Assembly: GCF_009734405.1 (NCBI RefSeq)
Contig: NZ_CP046453.1
Span: forward strand, 2,739,753-2,803,752
Direction of reading: 5' to 3'
Length of the DNA stretch: 64,000 bases
Source: Corynebacterium comes
GTDB taxonomy: Bacteria; Actinomycetota; Actinomycetes; Mycobacteriales; Mycobacteriaceae
Position 1 is the stretch's first letter. Every line of letters begins with the position of its first letter. The notes under the pieces are model-generated. The model had not been told where the DNA came from, searched no databases, and saw nothing but the letters and a program-made list of their open reading frames with translations. A program made the translations under genes and the position numbers. This document shows, piece after piece, positions 18,849 to 26,794 of the stretch.

Positions 18849-19742
18849 GTGAGCTCTGTCATCGAGGTCCGCGATCTGGTGAAGACCTTCGGAGATTTCA
18901 ATGCCCTGGACGGCCTGAACCTGACGGTGAAACCTGGCACCATTCATGGATTCCTCGGACCCAACGGATCCGGCAAATCCACGGCCATCCGCATTCTGCT
19001 CGGCGTCCTCCATGCCAGCTCCGGCACCGCGACTGTCTTGGGGAAGGACCCGCGGCGCACGCCTTCCATCCTCAAGCGGGTGGGGTACATCCCCGGCGAC
19101 ATCGCCCTGTGGCCCAGCCTCACCGGAAGGGAAGTGTTCCGAACTCTGGAATCGCTGCGCGGCCCTAAAGTCAACAAGAAGCGGGAGGAGGAACTTATCC
19201 AGGCATTCAATCTCGATCCCGACAAGAAGTGCCGGGAGTACTCCACCGGAAACCGGCGCAAAGTCACCCTTGTCGCGGCACTCTCCATGGGGGCGGAAGT
19301 CCTCATTCTAGATGAACCCACTGCGGGCCTGGACCCGCTCATGGAGCGGGAGTTTGTCGAGCAGGTCAGACAGGAGCGTGACCGCGGAGCTGCCGTCCTA
19401 CTATCCAGCCACATCTTGAGCGAAGTGGAGAAGCTCTGTGACTATATGACCATTATCCGTGACGGCAAAACCGTGGAGAGCGGCAGCCTGCTGGAGTTGA
19501 AACATCTCTCTGCCCACGAGATCACTGCAAAGGTTTCACGTGAAACACCGGCACTCAGAGCATTCCCCAACGTCTCCTTCCACGACGGTCGCCTCCGCGT
19601 CACAACAGCACGCGAGAATGTCCCCGATGTCCTGCGGGCCGTTCTCGACGCCGGGGGAGAGGACATTACCTCCACCCCGGCGAGCATCGAGGAGATGTTC
19701 CTCGCGCATTACGGAGAGGTCGAAAAGCCGGTGAAGCCATGA
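18849..19742 (+). CDS. ABC exporter ATP-binding protein
   Basis: A 297-aa ATPase of the ABC-2/drug-exporter class. Walker A is GPNGSGKST (about residue 38), the signature loop reads YSTGNRRKV in place of LSGGQ (as common in this class), and Walker B is VLILDEPTAGLDP. The C-terminal 80 residues form the usual accessory domain. I chose GTG 18849 over GTG 18840 because GGGGAG ends 8 bases before it. The stop overlaps the permease start by four bases. A parS site lies inside the coding sequence at 19532-19547 and encodes KVSRET. Confidence 0.9.
   Translation: MSSVIEVRDLVKTFGDFNALDGLNLTVKPGTIHGFLGPNGSGKSTAIRILLGVLHASSGTATVLGKDPRRTPSILKRVGYIPGDIALWPSLTGREVFRTLESLRGPKVNKKREEELIQAFNLDPDKKCREYSTGNRRKVTLVAALSMGAEVLILDEPTAGLDPLMEREFVEQVRQERDRGAAVLLSSHILSEVEKLCDYMTIIRDGKTVESGSLLELKHLSAHEITAKVSRETPALRAFPNVSFHDGRLRVTTARENVPDVLRAVLDAGGEDITSTPASIEEMFLAHYGEVEKPVKP
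19532..19547. other. parS site (ParB binding)
   Basis: GGTTTCACGTGAAACA matches the consensus except for the first base. It sits inside the ABC ATPase gene, 716 bases from the site at 18816 and 44.4 kb from dnaA. Confidence 0.9.
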
Positions 19743-21313
19743 TCCGCCTCAACCTTCGACTGCGTGCAACGTTTCTCATCATCTGGATGCTGGCACTGTG
19801 GACATTCCTCGCCGTTTTTCCGCCTGCATATGAGAGCTACTATCCGACACCCCGGGACCGCGCTTCCTTCCTTGCCGGCATGCAGCAGAACTCCGGGATG
19901 ACAGCGATGTGGGGACCACTTGAGTCGCCTGCGTCACTGGGCCAGATTGTCATGTGGGAGGCGGGGTCGATGATGATCATTCTCGGCTCAGTGATGGCGG
20001 TCCTGCTGATGGTCGGTTTGCATCGCAAAGAGGAGAGCCACGGGCAGATGGAACTTCGACTCTCCACCGGAATCGGCCGAACGACCCCTGCTGCGGCCGC
20101 TCTGCTCACGACGTCCTTAGCCTCCTTTGTGGTGGGCATGGGAAGCACTTTCGTCCTGTTGCTTTCAGGGCTCTATGTCGATGAGCTACCAGCCGAAGGG
20201 GCGGTAACTTCTGGGGCCGTGATCGCCTTGACCATGATCGGCTCCGCTCTGTTCGCGCAGTTGTGTCTGCTCTGTGTGCGGAACCCGTCCTCAATAACGC
20301 GAGTCGGCCTGCTCACCGTTGCGGTCTCATTCATCACCAGAGCCGTCGCAGACTCACAGAATGCCGGTTGGCTCAACTGGTTGTCGCCGCTGGGATGGAA
20401 GACCGTGGTCCGCCCCTACGTCTCGGATGACTGGGGGGCCCTGTCGGTCCTTGTCGGCATATCAATCGCAGGGGCAGCTGCAGTGCTGATGGCTGAGCGC
20501 TACCGCGAGTACGGTCAGCCTCTGGTCAGGGTGCCAGAATTGGGTCGAGCTGGGGGTCGCCACATCCGTGGCCCCCTTCACCTCTACGTAGTGCTCAACC
20601 GGGGAACGGTGATCACCTGGATCCTTGTCATCACGGGGCTCGCAGCGTTCTTCATCGCACTCACCGGATCATTGAGCGCGTGGATGGAGGCGGAGGCGAA
20701 TGTCGGCCAGGTGTTTAAGGAGATGTTCGGCACTGGCAACATGAAAACAGAGTTCATCGCCTATACAGCGAAGATCTGCGGCATTCTTGTGGCGACGATG
20801 GGAATTCAAACGATCGTCACCTACCGATCCGGTGAGCTGGACAGAACTGTAGATCTCCAACGATCAACCGGCATCCGGCGTTGGGTACCGCTCGGGATGG
20901 CAGGACTGGTTGCTTCGGTTGCTACCTTGAGCGGAACCGGGGCGATCCTCGTGGGTGGCTGGATCGGACTATGGAGTCAGGAATCCACGACTGCAACGGA
21001 CCATGAAACTCTCATCTTCGCCGCCGGGTCGCAGCTCGCCCCCACGCTGATGCTCACCGCCATGGCCCTCGCTCTGGTTGGTTGCCTCCCGCACGCCACC
21101 CACTTCGCGTGGGCACCTGTTGTTGCCGCTGCGATGCTCACTTTGTTCGGCCCGGTCCTAGACGCCCCTCGCTGGCTCATCGATATTTCACCTTTTGAGT
21201 ATGTGGTCACCGCAGAAGACGGGTCGTGGGGAGTGCACGTATGGATGAGCCTGGCGGCGTTCACGCTCATGGGACTCGGCCTGTGGGGTGCCCGTCAACG
21301 GGAAATTCAATGA
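19739..21313 (+). CDS. ABC-2-type exporter permease
   Basis: A 524-aa membrane protein with about 12 hydrophobic segments arranged as two similar halves, each resembling a six-helix ABC-2 permease. The first half ends with GWLNWLSPLGW, and the second half begins after a hydrophilic linker at about residue 265 and ends with WLIDISPFEYV. This matches the duplicated permeases paired with tetronasin/antibiotic-resistance type ATPases. The substrate is unknown. The four-base overlap with the ATPase gene shows an operon of two. Confidence 0.82.
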   Translation: MIRLNLRLRATFLIIWMLALWTFLAVFPPAYESYYPTPRDRASFLAGMQQNSGMTAMWGPLESPASLGQIVMWEAGSMMIILGSVMAVLLMVGLHRKEESHGQMELRLSTGIGRTTPAAAALLTTSLASFVVGMGSTFVLLLSGLYVDELPAEGAVTSGAVIALTMIGSALFAQLCLLCVRNPSSITRVGLLTVAVSFITRAVADSQNAGWLNWLSPLGWKTVVRPYVSDDWGALSVLVGISIAGAAAVLMAERYREYGQPLVRVPELGRAGGRHIRGPLHLYVVLNRGTVITWILVITGLAAFFIALTGSLSAWMEAEANVGQVFKEMFGTGNMKTEFIAYTAKICGILVATMGIQTIVTYRSGELDRTVDLQRSTGIRRWVPLGMAGLVASVATLSGTGAILVGGWIGLWSQESTTATDHETLIFAAGSQLAPTLMLTAMALALVGCLPHATHFAWAPVVAAAMLTLFGPVLDAPRWLIDISPFEYVVTAEDGSWGVHVWMSLAAFTLMGLGLWGARQREIQ

Positions 21314-21466
21314 GGGAAATTCCATGTCACAACGGCGCCCATGACAGACAAGTTCTAGTTGTACTGACCGGAGACGTTGGTCGAGTTTGTGTGACCCGTT
21401 GACGTAGCGAAGAACTCCGTGTGGAATGGGAAGTGCCCTGACCACCCCAGTCACACTGGAGCATCC

Positions 21467-21838
21467 ATGGCCGACCGGTCGTCGCGACCACCCGCCAGCC
21501 CGTTGAAGACACTGAAGAAGGTGGCCAAGCGGATCGTGTCCCTGGGGCTGCGCAAGCGCCTGGGGCCCTTGCGGCGCTGTACACAGGTGTGGCGCGCGTG
21601 CCGTCTCAACCGGCTGTCCCGCGCTACGAACACCACCACCCGGTGACCTGATACCTGGGGATGTCACCAAGTTCGGCAGTATCCCCGACGGTGCAGGGTG
21701 GCGCTTTGTCGGATGCAAACAGGGCGTACAGCACCGGTCCTCGACCATGGGCCATTGCTTCGTCCACACCGTCATCGACGGTCGTTCGAGGGTGTGGTTC
21801 GCTGACCGTGGGATCACCGCGGCGGTTAAGATGCTCCA
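21467..21838 (+). pseudogene. Decayed IS481-type transposase
   Basis: The sequence reads ADRSSRPPASPLKTLKK, IVSLGLRKRLGP, CRLNRLSR in one frame and, after a frameshift near 21630, HHPGDL, DVTKFGSIPDGAGWRFVG, GHCFVHTVIDGRSRV and WFADRGIT in another. These are consecutive landmarks of IS481-family transposases, including part of the catalytic DDE core. The stretches that should separate them (for example between GRSRV and WFADRGIT) are missing, so several internal deletions and at least one frameshift have removed activity. No terminal repeats were found. Confidence 0.75.
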
Positions 21839-22187
21839 AGTTTGCGTCAGGCGCTTTCAGGAATTCTTCTTAGGCCGGCCCCGCTGTTCCCCGCCCTCTA
21901 ACGGTCGGAATGCAGCCGAGTGTCGTGTGATTTCTGGTGTGGCTGACGCTCGGCAGCGATCGGCGGTAGGACACTCTCACGGTCGACGATGCGGTAGCTG
22001 GTTCCCTTGTGTGTGGAGATCACCAAGGGGTGCAGGATCGCGGTGAAGCGAAAGTGCATTGGGGTGGAGTGCGCACTGAGTTCGCCCATCCTTTATCATC
22101 ACAGTGACGAAACTGGGTGGCACTCGCACCCCATCAGAAACAACCGAAATTCCGCCTTCAAAGCAAATTCTATAATTGAGTGCCAAA
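21839..22187. other. Gene-poor stretch, IS-flank and AT-rich sequence
   Basis: No coding region here is convincing. A 63-codon minus-strand ORF (22089-21898) matches nothing I know. From about 22085 the base composition turns clearly AT-rich compared with both sides, which suggests acquired DNA beside the dead transposase. TATAAT at 22171-22176 is a good -10. Confidence 0.5.
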
Positions 22188-22298
22188 ATGAATCAGATAT
22201 TCAATCAAAGCATTTTTCAATCATGGCAAAGCATGATATTGGGCTACCTCAATTGTAGTTTTTTCAACGATTCCATAACCAGTAGTGAGCAGGCATAA
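22188..22298 (+). CDS. Possible 36-aa small ORF in AT-rich DNA
   Basis: ATG to TAA, encoding MNQIFNQSIFQSWQSM and then a Cys/Phe-containing tail. A perfect TATAAT (22171-22176) ends 11 bases upstream of the ATG. There is no clear ribosome site, codon use is unlike the surrounding genes and no family is recognised. It ends inside the promoter of the Rieske gene. It may be fortuitous. Confidence 0.2.
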   Translation: MNQIFNQSIFQSWQSMILGYLNCSFFNDSITSSEQA

Positions 22299-22305
22299 TG
22301 GGATC

Positions 22306-22698
22306 ATGTCTGAATCTGATTCCTTGAAAGACACCGTCTGCAACCGTCGCATTTTTCTGCTGGGAACTGCCACCACGTTCGCGGGCGCATTCCTGGCTGC
22401 CTGCGGCAGCGAACCGGGTCTGGAGGTTGCCGCCACGGACGTGCCGGTGGGCAGCGCCGCGATCTTCAACGGATTCATCATCGCACAGCCCAGCGCAGGA
22501 TCATACGTCGCCTACTCCCAGGAATGCCCGCATCAGCGGAACCCGATCACCGAGGTGGAGGGGGACACCGTCCGATGCACCGCACACAACTCGGTGTTCA
22601 ACATCGCCGATGGTTCCGTGGTTTCCGGAGTCGCCCGTGATTCACTGACTCCGGCAACGGTGGAGCAGGAGGGAGAAAAGCTGAGGGTCAGAACCTAG
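22306..22698 (+). CDS. Tat-exported Rieske [2Fe-2S] lipoprotein
   Basis: A 130-aa protein. The N-terminus has a twin-arginine motif NRRIFLLG followed by a hydrophobic stretch and a lipobox LAAC (Cys near residue 33), so it is probably folded, exported by Tat and lipid-anchored. The Rieske ligands are CPH (about residue 75) and CTAH (about 93), but the extra disulfide cysteines of respiratory Rieske proteins are absent. ATG 22306 is 6 bases after CATAAT (22294-22299), a leaderless layout. No redox partner is adjacent. The stop overlaps the convergent OYE gene. Confidence 0.78.
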   Translation: MSESDSLKDTVCNRRIFLLGTATTFAGAFLAACGSEPGLEVAATDVPVGSAAIFNGFIIAQPSAGSYVAYSQECPHQRNPITEVEGDTVRCTAHNSVFNIADGSVVSGVARDSLTPATVEQEGEKLRVRT

Positions 22699-23779
22699 CG
22701 CGCCAGTAGGAACCCGGGTAGGGGATCTTCTCCCGGTCGATTCCGAGCTCGTGTGCCGCGCGCAGCGGCCAGGCGGCGTCGCGGAGGGCGGCGCGGCCGA
22801 TGAGGACGGCGTCGGCAAGCGAGTCGTCCAGGATTTGCTCGGCCTGCTCCGGATCGGTGATCATGCCGACGGCCGCGGTGGGGATGCCGGCGCGTCGGCG
22901 TATCTCAGCCGCGAAGCGGACCTGGTAGCCGGGGCCGACAGGAATCGTGGCTTTCGCGGCTCCGCCGGTGGTGACGTCGATGAGGTCGGCGCCTTCCTCT
23001 CTGAGCAGCCCCGCCAGTGAAATCGTCTGTTCCAGATCCCATGCTCCCTCGATCCAGTCCGTGGCGGAGAGGCGAACGATCATCGGCATCCCCTCGGGGA
23101 TCACCTTGCGCACTGCGTCGACGACCTGAAGAATCAGTCGGGTGCGATTCTCGAATGAGCCGCCCCATTCGTCGGTGCGGTGGTTGGCCAGGGGAGTGAG
23201 GAACTGGTGCAGGAGGTAGCCGTGGGCGCCGTGAATCTCAATGGTGTCGAATCCTGCCCGCACGGCGCGCTCGGCGGAGGCGGCGAACTGGCCGGGGATC
23301 GCCTCGATCTCCGCGGCAGTCATTTCGCGGGGGACCGCGAGGCCGTCGTTGGCGATCGCGGAGGGGGCGATCGCGACCCAGCCACCGTGGCCGACGGGGA
23401 TGGTGTCGGTGTCATTGACCGGCTTCTGGCCGGGGCGGGCCGGAACGGTCGAGGCCTTCCGCCCGGCATGGTTGAGCTGGATGCCGATTTTCGAACCCTG
23501 GGAGTGGGCGAAACGGACGATGCGGGCCCAGGCTTCCTCCTGCCGGTCGTTCCACAGGCCGGTACACAGGGGGGAGATTCGCCCTTCGGGAACCACGCCG
23601 GTGGACTCCGCGATGATGAGGCCGAAGCCACCCGCGGCGCGCGCGCCGTAGTGGACCATGTGCCAGTCCTCGGGGGTGCCGTCTGCGTCGAATGCGTGGT
23701 ACTGGCACATCGGCGGCAGCCACACGCGGTTGGGGATCTCCAGATCTCTTAAACGAAGGGAAGTGAAAAGTGACGTCAT
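22688..23779 (-). CDS. NADH:flavin oxidoreductase, Old Yellow Enzyme (YqjM-like)
   Basis: A 363-aa FMN-dependent TIM-barrel ene-reductase. It starts with SLFTSLRLRDLEIPNRVWLPPMCQY, whose Cys is typical of the thermophilic-like/YqjM class. Other marks are IGIQLNHAGRKAS, the substrate-binding IEIHGAHGYLLHQFLTP, NHRTDEWGGSFENR, and the C-terminal FMN loop VGMITDPEQAE and ADAVLIGRAALRD. The ORF runs open far upstream, but ATG 23779 matches the family start and has TAGAGT (complement of 23787-23792) 7 bases before it. Physiological substrates are unknown; the family reduces activated C=C bonds. Confidence 0.92.
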   Translation of the reverse strand: MTSLFTSLRLRDLEIPNRVWLPPMCQYHAFDADGTPEDWHMVHYGARAAGGFGLIIAESTGVVPEGRISPLCTGLWNDRQEEAWARIVRFAHSQGSKIGIQLNHAGRKASTVPARPGQKPVNDTDTIPVGHGGWVAIAPSAIANDGLAVPREMTAAEIEAIPGQFAASAERAVRAGFDTIEIHGAHGYLLHQFLTPLANHRTDEWGGSFENRTRLILQVVDAVRKVIPEGMPMIVRLSATDWIEGAWDLEQTISLAGLLREEGADLIDVTTGGAAKATIPVGPGYQVRFAAEIRRRAGIPTAAVGMITDPEQAEQILDDSLADAVLIGRAALRDAAWPLRAAHELGIDREKIPYPGSYWRARF

Positions 23780-23786
23780 GTGCCCC

Positions 23787-23808
23787 ACTCTAGGTCGGGT
23801 CGTACACT
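23787..23808. promoter_or_regulatory. Back-to-back leaderless promoters for OYE and SBF-like genes
   Basis: TAGAGT on the minus strand (23787-23792) and TACACT on the plus strand (23803-23808) each lie 7 bases from their start codons and only 10 bases from each other. Two polymerases would collide, so the two genes are probably expressed in competition or by alternation. Confidence 0.55.
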
Positions 23809-23815
23809 TCAAGGC

Positions 23816-24799
23816 ATGTTGTCCCTCTTCAAGCGGACTGACCCGCTCATCCTCCTGATTATTCTTGCGGTGGTGGTGGCAATCATCGCCCCCGTTCGTG
23901 GCAGTGTCGCGGAGTGGTTCGCCACGGCGACCAACATCGCGATCGCCCTCCTCTTCTTCCTCTACGGCGCGCGCCTGTCCACCAGTGAGGCGCTTAAGGG
24001 CCTCATGCACTGGCGCCTGCATCTGCTCATCCTGGCATTCACGTTTCTCGTGTTCCCCCTCATCGGCCTCGCGCTGAAGCCCCTGACGATGGTCATCTCC
24101 GAGGATCTGTACATGGGCATCCTCTTCATGACCCTGGTCCCCTCGACCGTCCAGTCCTCCGTCGCTTTCACCTCCATCGCCCGGGGCAACTACGCTGGCG
24201 CCATCGTGGCGGCGAGCACCTCCAACCTGGCGGGGGTGTTCCTCACCCCGCTGCTGGTGATGCTGCTGATGTCGGCCGGCGACCGCATCAATGTCGACGC
24301 TCAGGTGTTCATCGACATCGCCGTATTGCTGCTCCTGCCGTTCATCCTGGGACAACTGCTGCGCAAGTGGGTCAAGAGTTACGCCGCCAGCAAGGCGACG
24401 AAGATCGTCGACCGCGGTTCCATCACGATGGTGGTCTACTCGGCGTTCTCCGCCGGCATGGTTGCGGGCGTGTGGTCTCAGGTTTCCGTGGGAGAGATCA
24501 TTTTCCTCATCGGGTTCTCCATCGTCCTGGTCGCCATCATGCTGTCCCTGACCCGCTTCACCGCGCGCCGCCTGGGCTTCAACGAGAAGGACATTAAAGC
24601 CATCCAGTTCTGCGGCACGAAGAAGTCGCTGGCGACGGGACTTCCCATGGCATCGGTCATCTTCGGCGGCGCCGGCCTCGGACTGCTCATCCTCCCGCTG
24701 ATGATCTTCCACCAGGTCCAGTTGATGATGTGCTCCTGGCTCGCCTCGCGTTACGCTCGCCAGGCGCCGCCGCGGCAGCCCGTCATCCTTCGCTCCTGA
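23816..24799 (+). CDS. SBF-like (bile acid:Na+ symporter-like) transporter
   Basis: A 327-aa membrane protein with about 9-10 helices. ALLFFLYGARLSTSEALKGL and MTLVPSTVQSSVAFTSIARGNY match the SBF-like family (PF13593), related to bile-acid and arsenite carriers. Conserved GTKKSLATGLPMA and a C-terminal HQVQLMMCSWLA fit the family. ATG 23816 is chosen for length and for the TACACT box 7 bases upstream. The substrate is unknown. Confidence 0.82.
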   Translation: MLSLFKRTDPLILLIILAVVVAIIAPVRGSVAEWFATATNIAIALLFFLYGARLSTSEALKGLMHWRLHLLILAFTFLVFPLIGLALKPLTMVISEDLYMGILFMTLVPSTVQSSVAFTSIARGNYAGAIVAASTSNLAGVFLTPLLVMLLMSAGDRINVDAQVFIDIAVLLLLPFILGQLLRKWVKSYAASKATKIVDRGSITMVVYSAFSAGMVAGVWSQVSVGEIIFLIGFSIVLVAIMLSLTRFTARRLGFNEKDIKAIQFCGTKKSLATGLPMASVIFGGAGLGLLILPLMIFHQVQLMMCSWLASRYARQAPPRQPVILRS

Positions 24800-24826
24800 T
24801 TGCTTTTCGACGCCGCGCGACGCACG

Positions 24827-25147
24827 ATGTTTCACGTGAAACCGAACTTCCACGTCCGCATTGAACTGTCCATCCCGGGCGCCGGCTCCATCATCCATGT
24901 GGCCGAGCTCGCTGAGATGGACCCCCAGACCTGCGCCATGATCCGCATGATCGAACTGGACCCCTCAGACGTCATCCGGGGTGCCGCCACCCAGGAAAAG
25001 TCGACCGGCATGGCAAACACCCCGAACCCGGTGGTGCCCCACCCCGACACCTACGCCGACTTCCCCGACATCGAGCACAGTTTCCTGACTCCCGAAGAGT
25101 TCGAGGGCCTGTGGGCCGAGGCGATGGCGACCTTCCCCGGACTCTAG
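24827..25147 (+). CDS. Small unknown protein whose start codon region is a parS site
   Basis: A 106-aa soluble protein that I cannot assign. It begins MFHVKPNFHV, and codons 1-6 are formed by the parS palindrome at 24828-24843. The C-terminal half is acidic (DFPDIEHSFLTPEEFEGLWAE). A TTG start at 24800 is possible but less likely. Because ParB would bind across the start codon, expression may be affected by partition-complex spreading. The stop overlaps the convergent azlD-like gene by four bases. Confidence 0.6.
   Translation: MFHVKPNFHVRIELSIPGAGSIIHVAELAEMDPQTCAMIRMIELDPSDVIRGAATQEKSTGMANTPNPVVPHPDTYADFPDIEHSFLTPEEFEGLWAEAMATFPGL
24828..24843. other. parS site (ParB binding)
   Basis: TGTTTCACGTGAAACC with the complete core. 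It covers the first codons of the gene at 24827 and is the nearest parS site to dnaA in this window (39.1 kb). Confidence 0.92.
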
Positions 25148-25497
25148 AAGACGAAGTTGACCAGGCCCATGTAGGCCAGGGTCCCGCCCAGGATCGACAG
25201 TCCCGAGTCCCGCCTCCATGCATGCAGCCCGAGCGTCACGGCCACCCCGAACAGGGCCGCGAGCACGCCACCGGGCGCTCCCGCCTGCCCGAAGAGGGTG
25301 TAGACCACCAGCACCGTCATCACGCCCACCGGCATCATGCGACCGAGCAGAGCGAAGAACTGGTTGCCTTTGAGGGCGTCCACGAATGTGAACGGCAACC
25401 AGCGCAAGGCGAACGTGATCAGGCCGATGGGCATGAGGACGGCGATGACCTCGGCGAGGGTCACACCCTCGGGAAGTCCGTACATCACACCCGCCAC
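25144..25497 (-). CDS. AzlD/BrnE-type branched-chain amino acid exporter small subunit
   Basis: A 117-aa protein with four hydrophobic helices. It matches the AzlD family in length and motif (ALRWLPF near residue 31, LGRMMPVGVMTVLVVY in the middle). With the overlapping large subunit it would form a BrnFE/AzlCD complex, which in C. glutamicum exports isoleucine, leucine, valine and methionine. The gene overlaps the large-subunit gene by 13 bases, so the two are translated together. Confidence 0.82.
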   Translation of the reverse strand: MAGVMYGLPEGVTLAEVIAVLMPIGLITFALRWLPFTFVDALKGNQFFALLGRMMPVGVMTVLVVYTLFGQAGAPGGVLAALFGVAVTLGLHAWRRDSGLSILGGTLAYMGLVNFVF

Positions 25498-26171
25498 TCG
25501 AGGGCCCTGTCCAGGCCCGGGCAGAGGTAGCGCCCGATGAGGGCGAGGAAGTAGGCGCTCAGGGCGATCATCAGCAGCTGATCGGGCGCCACCAGGCCCA
25601 CCAGGACGGCCAGCCCGCCGGCGAGCAGGATCAGCGAGAGGTCACGATTGTTGCGGAAGGTCTCCCACGCCAGAACGACGAAGAGGGCCACAAGCGCGAA
25701 TTCCATGCCCTGGATACCGGAGGGGACCACGAGGCCCGCCAGCGCGCCCACGATGCCGGGGATGACCCACATCAGCTGACAGAAGACCTGGATCGTCAAC
25801 ACATGGATACCGCTTGAGGGCCTGCGTGCGGATGCGATGGCATAGGACTCATCTGTGAGCGCGTACGTGGAGTAAGCACGCCCGGCACCGCTCGATACGA
25901 GATGCCGGGGAAAGGTCAGTCCGTAGAAGATGTGCCGGAAATTCACCATGAGGCCGGTGACGGCAGCGGAGACGGGGCCGACGCCCGCGGTGATGAGGCT
26001 GACGGCCAGGTACTCCATGGATCCGGCGTAGATGAGGACCGAGAAGATCGGGGTCCACCACCAGGCGAAGCCGACCTGTGTCATGAGCAGTCCGAAGGCC
26101 AGCCCCAGGGGAATGAGTCCGAGCGCGACCGCCCAGCTGTCCCGGACACCCCCGCGGATCTCGTCGATCAA
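25485..26171 (-). CDS. AzlC/BrnF-type branched-chain amino acid exporter large subunit
   Basis: A 228-aa membrane protein. WAVALGLIPLGLAFGLLM, the segment IYAGSMEYLAVSL and VNFRHIFYGLTF are characteristic of AzlC. I chose TTG 26171, which overlaps the yqgE stop (TTGA), since the ORF extends upstream only by running through yqgE and since residues from IDEIRGGVRDSW fit the family N-terminus. The usual divergent lrp regulator of brnFE is not adjacent, so regulation may differ from C. glutamicum. Confidence 0.82.
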   Translation of the reverse strand: MIDEIRGGVRDSWAVALGLIPLGLAFGLLMTQVGFAWWWTPIFSVLIYAGSMEYLAVSLITAGVGPVSAAVTGLMVNFRHIFYGLTFPRHLVSSGAGRAYSTYALTDESYAIASARRPSSGIHVLTIQVFCQLMWVIPGIVGALAGLVVPSGIQGMEFALVALFVVLAWETFRNNRDLSLILLAGGLAVLVGLVAPDQLLMIALSAYFLALIGRYLCPGLDRALEWRV

Positions 26172-26779
26172 TTGTCCGCCAGGTCCGCCGGGAAGGTGGA
26201 GAACAGCGGAAGCGGCATCTGCTGACGACGCATGACGTGGCCCCACAGGTCGGTACGGCCGGGGACGATGACGTCGGTGGGCAGGGCCGGGGTGACGTAC
26301 CAGTCCCCACGCTCGATCTCGCCGGCGAGCTGGCCCGGGGACCACTCGGCGTACCCGGCGAACAGACGCATGCCCTCGACGAGTTCCGCGACGTCGCCGG
26401 GTTCGGCACGCAGGTCGACGTGGGCGAGGCGGTTGGCCAGTCGGTTGAGGTGCTCGGTGTCATCAATATCGACGCCCGCCTTGGTCATCGCCAGCCCGAC
26501 GACCGACTGCTGGTTGAGCGGGCCACCGATGTAGAGCGCCTGCGGCTTGGCCACGGCGGGCAACCACTCCGGCATGATGTTGAAGACCGCCAGATCGCTT
26601 CGCGACGCCAGGTTGACGCCGAAGGTCAGCTGTTCGTTGTGCTCGATGATGAGGACGACCGAGCGGTTGAACTCTTCGGAAAACATGCCGGGCGCCGCCA
26701 CGAGCAGCATGCCGGGGGCCGGATCGTTGCGCTCGAGGGCGTTGAAGAGACGGTCGGCGTAGAAATCGGACATCGACAC
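26168..26779 (-). CDS. YqgE/AlgH family protein
   Basis: A 203-aa cytosolic protein of the UPF0301 (YqgE/AlgH) family. Visible signatures are GMLLVAAPGMFSEEFNRSVVLIIEHNE near residues 23-49, the GGPLNQQSV segment, and LFAGYAEWSPGQLAGEI. The biochemical function is unknown; homologues affect alginate or virulence regulation in pseudomonads. It is cotranscribed with the downstream AzlC gene. Confidence 0.9.
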   Translation of the reverse strand: MSMSDFYADRLFNALERNDPAPGMLLVAAPGMFSEEFNRSVVLIIEHNEQLTFGVNLASRSDLAVFNIMPEWLPAVAKPQALYIGGPLNQQSVVGLAMTKAGVDIDDTEHLNRLANRLAHVDLRAEPGDVAELVEGMRLFAGYAEWSPGQLAGEIERGDWYVTPALPTDVIVPGRTDLWGHVMRRQQMPLPLFSTFPADLADN

Positions 26780-26794
26780 GGCGACTACCTCCTG

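Noticed and set aside
22688..24898. 736-codon minus-strand frame read as one gene
   Set aside because: Only the last 363 codons match an Old Yellow Enzyme; the first half is antisense to the SBF-like transporter.
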